Of a stretch of 6,819 bases of DNA, positions 4,516 through 6,819 are shown one piece after another. Origin of the DNA: Methanosarcinaceae archaeon (GTDB lineage: Archaea > Halobacteriota > Methanosarcinia > Methanosarcinales > Methanosarcinaceae); contig JAUVET010000070.1 of the NCBI GenBank assembly GCA_030594665.1, forward strand, positions 1 to 6,819, read 5' to 3'. Numbering within the stretch: the stretch's first letter is position 1; each line of letters opens with the position of its first letter. Below the pieces are notes generated by a model, which worked only from the letters and a program-made list of their open reading frames with translations, was not told the DNA's origin and searched no databases. The position numbers were made by a program, and so were the translations under genes.

Positions 4516-5922
4516 CTAACCCACCATATCATCCATATCAAAAACCAAAACCCCCTCCTTACGAAGCGACTCTTTCCCCCCAACCTTCTTTGCAACAAGA
4601 ACGAAATACTCTTTCCGGGTATCATTGTTCCACTGCACGAGGTCGGACTTGACTTGCAATTTATTCAAAATTTTAAGTGCATCTATCTCACTCATGTCCT
4701 TCCATTTGCACTCCACGAAATAGATCTCTCCTGTGCCATCATTCAAACCAACAATATTGATCTCTGCATCCTTATGCCACCATCTGCCGATCTTTGAGAA
4801 GGAACAATTTTGAAGAATATTTCCTTTTTTGATCAGATCAGTAACAAGGATCTCGAACATGTGACCGGAATATGTTGAAAAGTCGCTTTTGATCAATTCA
4901 AGAACTTCCCTGCTCCTATTGGCTTCCAGATCGATCCTGTTAGGATAAACGTACCTGAACCAGAAATTGAAATACGGCTCCTCCATAAAATACAGCCGCC
5001 TTTTAAACTTGGAAGATGCCGTCACAGGCATCTCAGCCCTTACTATATGCATCCTGCATAACACGCTCAAATACTTGGACACCATACTCTTATCGAGGCC
5101 GGTGTAATTGCATATCTCTCCAAGAGAGTTATATCCAAGTGCAATACCCTTAAAGATCAACTTATAGTTCTTTGGTTCCCTGAATTCTTCGCTTAAAAGA
5201 AAATCAGCCTCTTCAGAAAGATACGTTCCTTTTGTTATCACATTCTCCAGCACATTTTCCCAGAATGTCAAGCCTGTATCAAACTTTAAAAGATACTCAG
5301 GAATTCCGCCAACAACAAACCATGTATTGATGAGGTCTTCAGTGGAGTATGGCAAAAAATCCTTCGTGTGTTTAAAATCCAGTGGCGCAACCTGCCATTG
5401 ACCTGTTCGCCTTCCATACAATGGACTTTTATGCCCCAAAACCTCGGATTCCATAACACTCACAGCCGATCCTGATAACATGAGCATGATGTTTTCATTC
5501 TTCATCACAAGTTCCCACATCTTTTGGAAAATGGATGGTATCGCTTTGTTGTTTTGTATCAGGAATGGGAATTCATCAATAATTATAACAAATTTTTCAT
5601 GCTTGATCAACTCGTAAAATGACCTGTGCTTGAACAATGTTTCAAACAAAGACTGCCACCCGGAAAATTCGATCTCACCAAAATTGTCATCATTAATTAT
5701 CCGACCGACAATTTTGGAAAAATCCTGAATGTTTTGCCGATCTCCTTCTGTCGATGCCAGAAAATACATTCCCTTTTTATTTTCAAGGAATTTTAGCATC
5801 AACTCAGTTTTTCCAACACGCCTTCTGCCGTAAATGACTATGAACTCGGAAGACTTGTTTTTGTGTCGGGTTTCAAGGAATTTCAACTCGTTTTTGCGGT
5901 TGACGAACTTTTGTTGAGACAT
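4516..5922 (-). CDS. Archaeal STAND-type ATPase with DUF234 domain, altered nuclease motif
   Basis: A 468-residue paralogue of the plus-strand ATPase with the same domain order. Walker A is GRRRVGKT (32-39), Walker B is FVIIIDEF (111-118), SGS (150-152) is the sensor strand, and YGRRTG (169-174) is conserved. A winged helix lies at about 253-301 (NSLGEICNYTGLDKSMVSKY). The C-terminal domain reads GRWWHKDAEINIVGLNDG then FVECKW. The Glu404 and Lys406 pair is kept, but position 389 is Asn (codon AAT) where the neighbour has Asp379, so the metal-binding Asp of the PD-(D/E)XK motif appears lost. ATPase motifs are intact. It may bind DNA without cutting, or metal binding may differ. The reading frame is clean over its full length, so selection is probably maintaining it. 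No SD precedes the ATG and a TATA-like box sits 28 bp upstream, suggesting a leaderless message. The 130-bp fragment at 2797-2929 is its closest relative in the window. Confidence 0.93.
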   Translation of the reverse strand: MSQQKFVNRKNELKFLETRHKNKSSEFIVIYGRRRVGKTELMLKFLENKKGMYFLASTEGDRQNIQDFSKIVGRIINDDNFGEIEFSGWQSLFETLFKHRSFYELIKHEKFVIIIDEFPFLIQNNKAIPSIFQKMWELVMKNENIMLMLSGSAVSVMESEVLGHKSPLYGRRTGQWQVAPLDFKHTKDFLPYSTEDLINTWFVVGGIPEYLLKFDTGLTFWENVLENVITKGTYLSEEADFLLSEEFREPKNYKLIFKGIALGYNSLGEICNYTGLDKSMVSKYLSVLCRMHIVRAEMPVTASSKFKRRLYFMEEPYFNFWFRYVYPNRIDLEANRSREVLELIKSDFSTYSGHMFEILVTDLIKKGNILQNCSFSKIGRWWHKDAEINIVGLNDGTGEIYFVECKWKDMSEIDALKILNKLQVKSDLVQWNNDTRKEYFVLVAKKVGGKESLRKEGVLVFDMDDMVG

Positions 5923-5944
5923 AAGTAGTATACTTTACTCTCAA

Positions 5945-5955
5945 CTACATATAGA
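5945..5955 (-). promoter_or_regulatory. TATA box for the minus-strand ATPase
   Basis: On the minus strand this reads TCTATATGTAG, centred about 28 bp before the ATG at 5922. The intervening bases contain no SD. The geometry matches the promoter of the plus-strand paralogue. Confidence 0.45.
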
Positions 5956-6181
5956 TTACTGTTGTTTGCTAACTGCCAAAGTGAAAGATGCTTTGGATTG
6001 AGTTAGATCGCAACCTTAACGTGATGCCATGTTGGCAAAGATCCAGGAAGGTGGAAAATTCCGGATCGAATGAAAGAACTTGAAGAAATGCAAAAACAAC
6101 ATGAAAGTGAACTATCCCTCAAATCCCCATCTCCAAACCATAACGCTTATACCAGATATTCCCCAACCTGGGCGAGCCGGA
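5956..6181. other. Intergenic stretch without a supported gene
   Basis: Bases 6029-6118 can be read as MLAKIQEGGKFRIE, then a stop, then in another frame MKELEEMQKQHESELS. This could be a scrap of a decayed gene, but neither piece shows a recognisable domain and the longer frames run on into the downstream palindrome. Nothing else is evident. Confidence 0.3.
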
Positions 6182-6216
6182 ACCAAAAGGCAGCGCGGTT
6201 CTATTTTCATTTTTTT

Positions 6217-6276
6217 AGACGCAGATTTACGCAGATTTCAGGTTGTATTGGCGTTAATCAGTGTAAATGTGCGTCT
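6217..6276. repeat. 60-bp palindrome with tandem ACGCAGATTT
   Basis: Arms at 6217-6237 and 6256-6276 pair at 18 of 21 positions plus one G-T, around an 18-base loop. The left arm contains ACGCAGATTT twice in perfect tandem (6219-6228 and 6229-6238); the right arm has degraded inverse copies. A T-rich run precedes it (6205-6216). It looks like a dispersed intergenic repeat rather than a terminator. From memory, similar GCAGATT-type repeats recur between genes in unrelated prokaryotes; I could not check this. Confidence 0.7.
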
Positions 6277-6329
6277 GATATAATTGTTTAAATCACTGGA
6301 TTTTGGTGTTGTGACCAGAAGGCAACGAG

Positions 6330-6356
6330 ATTTTCGTGCCAAAAAAACACGAAAAT
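6330..6356. repeat. Perfect 9-bp hairpin ATTTTCGTG/CACGAAAAT
   Basis: The arms 6330-6338 and 6348-6356 enclose the nine-base loop CCAAAAAAA, and two more pairs continue outside a mismatch. It lies about 50 bases after the larger palindrome, with no gene on either side to terminate, so it is probably another small intergenic repeat. Confidence 0.6.
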
Positions 6357-6476
6357 ATCTTGTAAGATACCAACTTACTACGGTGATTTTTTGGTCAAAA
6401 GGGCACTGCTCAGCGTATCAGACAAAACCGGAATAGCGGATTTAGCGCGTAGACTCGCGAAAACTCACACAGGTTG

Positions 6477-6652
6477 ATGCATAGGGTTGAACTGTCCATT
6501 CGGCGCGCCCTCAAGTGTCGTGGGTGCGGTGTATGTGTCGGGCAGTGTCCGGATGATGTGATAGTTATTGAGGATGGGTGGCTGTTATCGGGGATGGGTG
6601 TGTCCATTGCGGGAAGTGTATTGAGGTCTGTCCGGTTGTGAAGTTCGGGTAA
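6477..6652 (+). pseudogene. Decayed two-cluster [4Fe-4S] ferredoxin domain (PAPS-reductase-like C-terminus)
   Basis: From 6489 the plus strand reads ELSIRRALKCRGCGVC then VGQCPDDVIVIEDG, giving the first cluster C-x2-C-x2-C-x3-C-P (cysteine codons at 6516, 6525, 6534 and 6546). The second cluster appears in another frame from 6599: CVHCGKCIEVCPVVKFG followed by TAA at 6650-6652. A one-base deletion or two-base insertion between about 6573 and 6598 separates them. IRRAL-x-C-x-GCGVC followed by C-x-HCGKC-x-x-x-CPVV is typical of the ferredoxin module at the C-terminus of archaeal PAPS-reductase-family proteins, from family knowledge. The catalytic part is missing upstream, and the frame is closed by a TAG at 6453-6455. 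The segment is clearly richer in G+C than its surroundings (39 of 60 bases at 6501-6560), which suggests a separate origin. Confidence 0.78.
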
Positions 6653-6659
6653 GGGGAAG

Positions 6660-6665
6660 TTTTTT
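6660..6665 (+). terminator. Poly-T tract after the ferredoxin remnant
   Basis: TTTTTT lies eight bases after the remnant's TAA. It fits an archaeal T-tract terminator inherited with the original gene. The following bases, to about 6760, show no gene or motif that I can name. Confidence 0.35.
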
Positions 6666-6764
6666 GTACTTGTGGATTTATACCACTCCGCAAGTATAAT
6701 TTAGAACTGCAGATGGTCACCGAGGATCATTATAACAAAATAAGTATGACCTCTTGCGAGTGAA

Positions 6765-6797
6765 ATTCTGGCCACAGAGAGCACAGAGGACACAGAG
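6765..6797 (+). repeat. CACAGAG tandem repeat, right copy
   Basis: ATTCTGGC is followed by three CACAGAG units at 6773, 6782 and 6791, with a 9-bp period. The first 24 bases are an inverted copy of 2923-2945. TCTCTGT at 6813-6819 is the reverse complement of ACAGAGA at 6774-6780, so the repeat may continue as a palindrome past the window edge. Confidence 0.75.
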
Positions 6798-6819
6798 GGA
6801 AAGTTGCTACAGTCTCTGT

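Noticed and set aside
6070..6291. Open frames of 73 and 67 codons (6070-6291 and 6080-6283)
   Set aside because: Their C-terminal halves are translated palindrome sequence, and GGTGG is too far upstream to serve as an SD. No family resemblance.
6410..6607. 65-codon minus-strand open frame
   Set aside because: It is antisense to the ferredoxin remnant, which explains the composition; the His/Pro/Thr-rich product is typical of shadow frames.
6573..6610. Programmed frameshift joining the two ferredoxin clusters
   Set aside because: No slippery heptamer is evident, the frame is closed upstream by TAG and the catalytic part is absent, so simple decay is the better reading.
6765..6819. Short-period repeats as a CRISPR array
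   Set aside because: Units are 7 bp with 2-bp spacing, far below CRISPR repeat and spacer sizes, and there are no cas genes.

Overview
The window looks like an accessory region of an archaeal chromosome, most likely a methanogen or relative in the Methanosarcinales. The lineage is an inference. The support is two ATPases of the archaea-dominated ATP_bind_2/DUF234 type, promoters with a TATA-like box 25-30 bp before the start codon, Shine-Dalgarno (SD) sites of GGAGG/GGTGG type, low G+C, an IS605-type TnpB end, and a ferredoxin remnant of the kind fused to archaeal PAPS-reductase-like proteins. There is no rRNA, tRNA or CRISPR array.

Left part (1-1141). The window opens inside the 3' end of a tnpB gene (zinc ribbon and last RuvC acidic residue), followed by the right end of the IS200/IS605-family element, where the omega RNA should lie. 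About 280 bases of A+T-rich regulatory DNA follow, then an intact VapBC-type toxin-antitoxin operon whose toxin starts at TTG within the antitoxin stop.

Middle (1142-2788). After a perfect (AT)10 tract comes a 535-residue membrane-anchored protein: beta-rich N-terminal region, a duplicated D-S-(I/V)-V-Q-R motif, a long charged coiled coil, one transmembrane helix and a C-terminal OB-fold that should face outward. I know no function for it.

Right part (2789-5922). Two paralogous STAND-type ATPases, each with a winged helix and a PD-(D/E)XK-like nuclease domain, stand tail to tail. A 130-bp fragment of a third copy, closely related to the minus-strand gene and carrying a frameshift, lies just before the first. 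The minus-strand copy has Asn where its neighbour has the expected catalytic Asp, so the pair may consist of one active and one altered nuclease domain.

End (5923-6819). About 900 bases have no intact gene. They hold a 60-bp palindrome built on a tandem ACGCAGATTT, a second hairpin, a G+C-rich frameshifted remnant of a two-cluster ferredoxin domain, and a tandem CACAGAG repeat. The CACAGAG repeat has an inverted partner at 2923-2945, so a 3.9-kb segment with both ATPases is bounded by TIR-like sequences. The whole reads as a gene-turnover zone: mobile element, toxin-antitoxin pair, amplified ATPases and debris.
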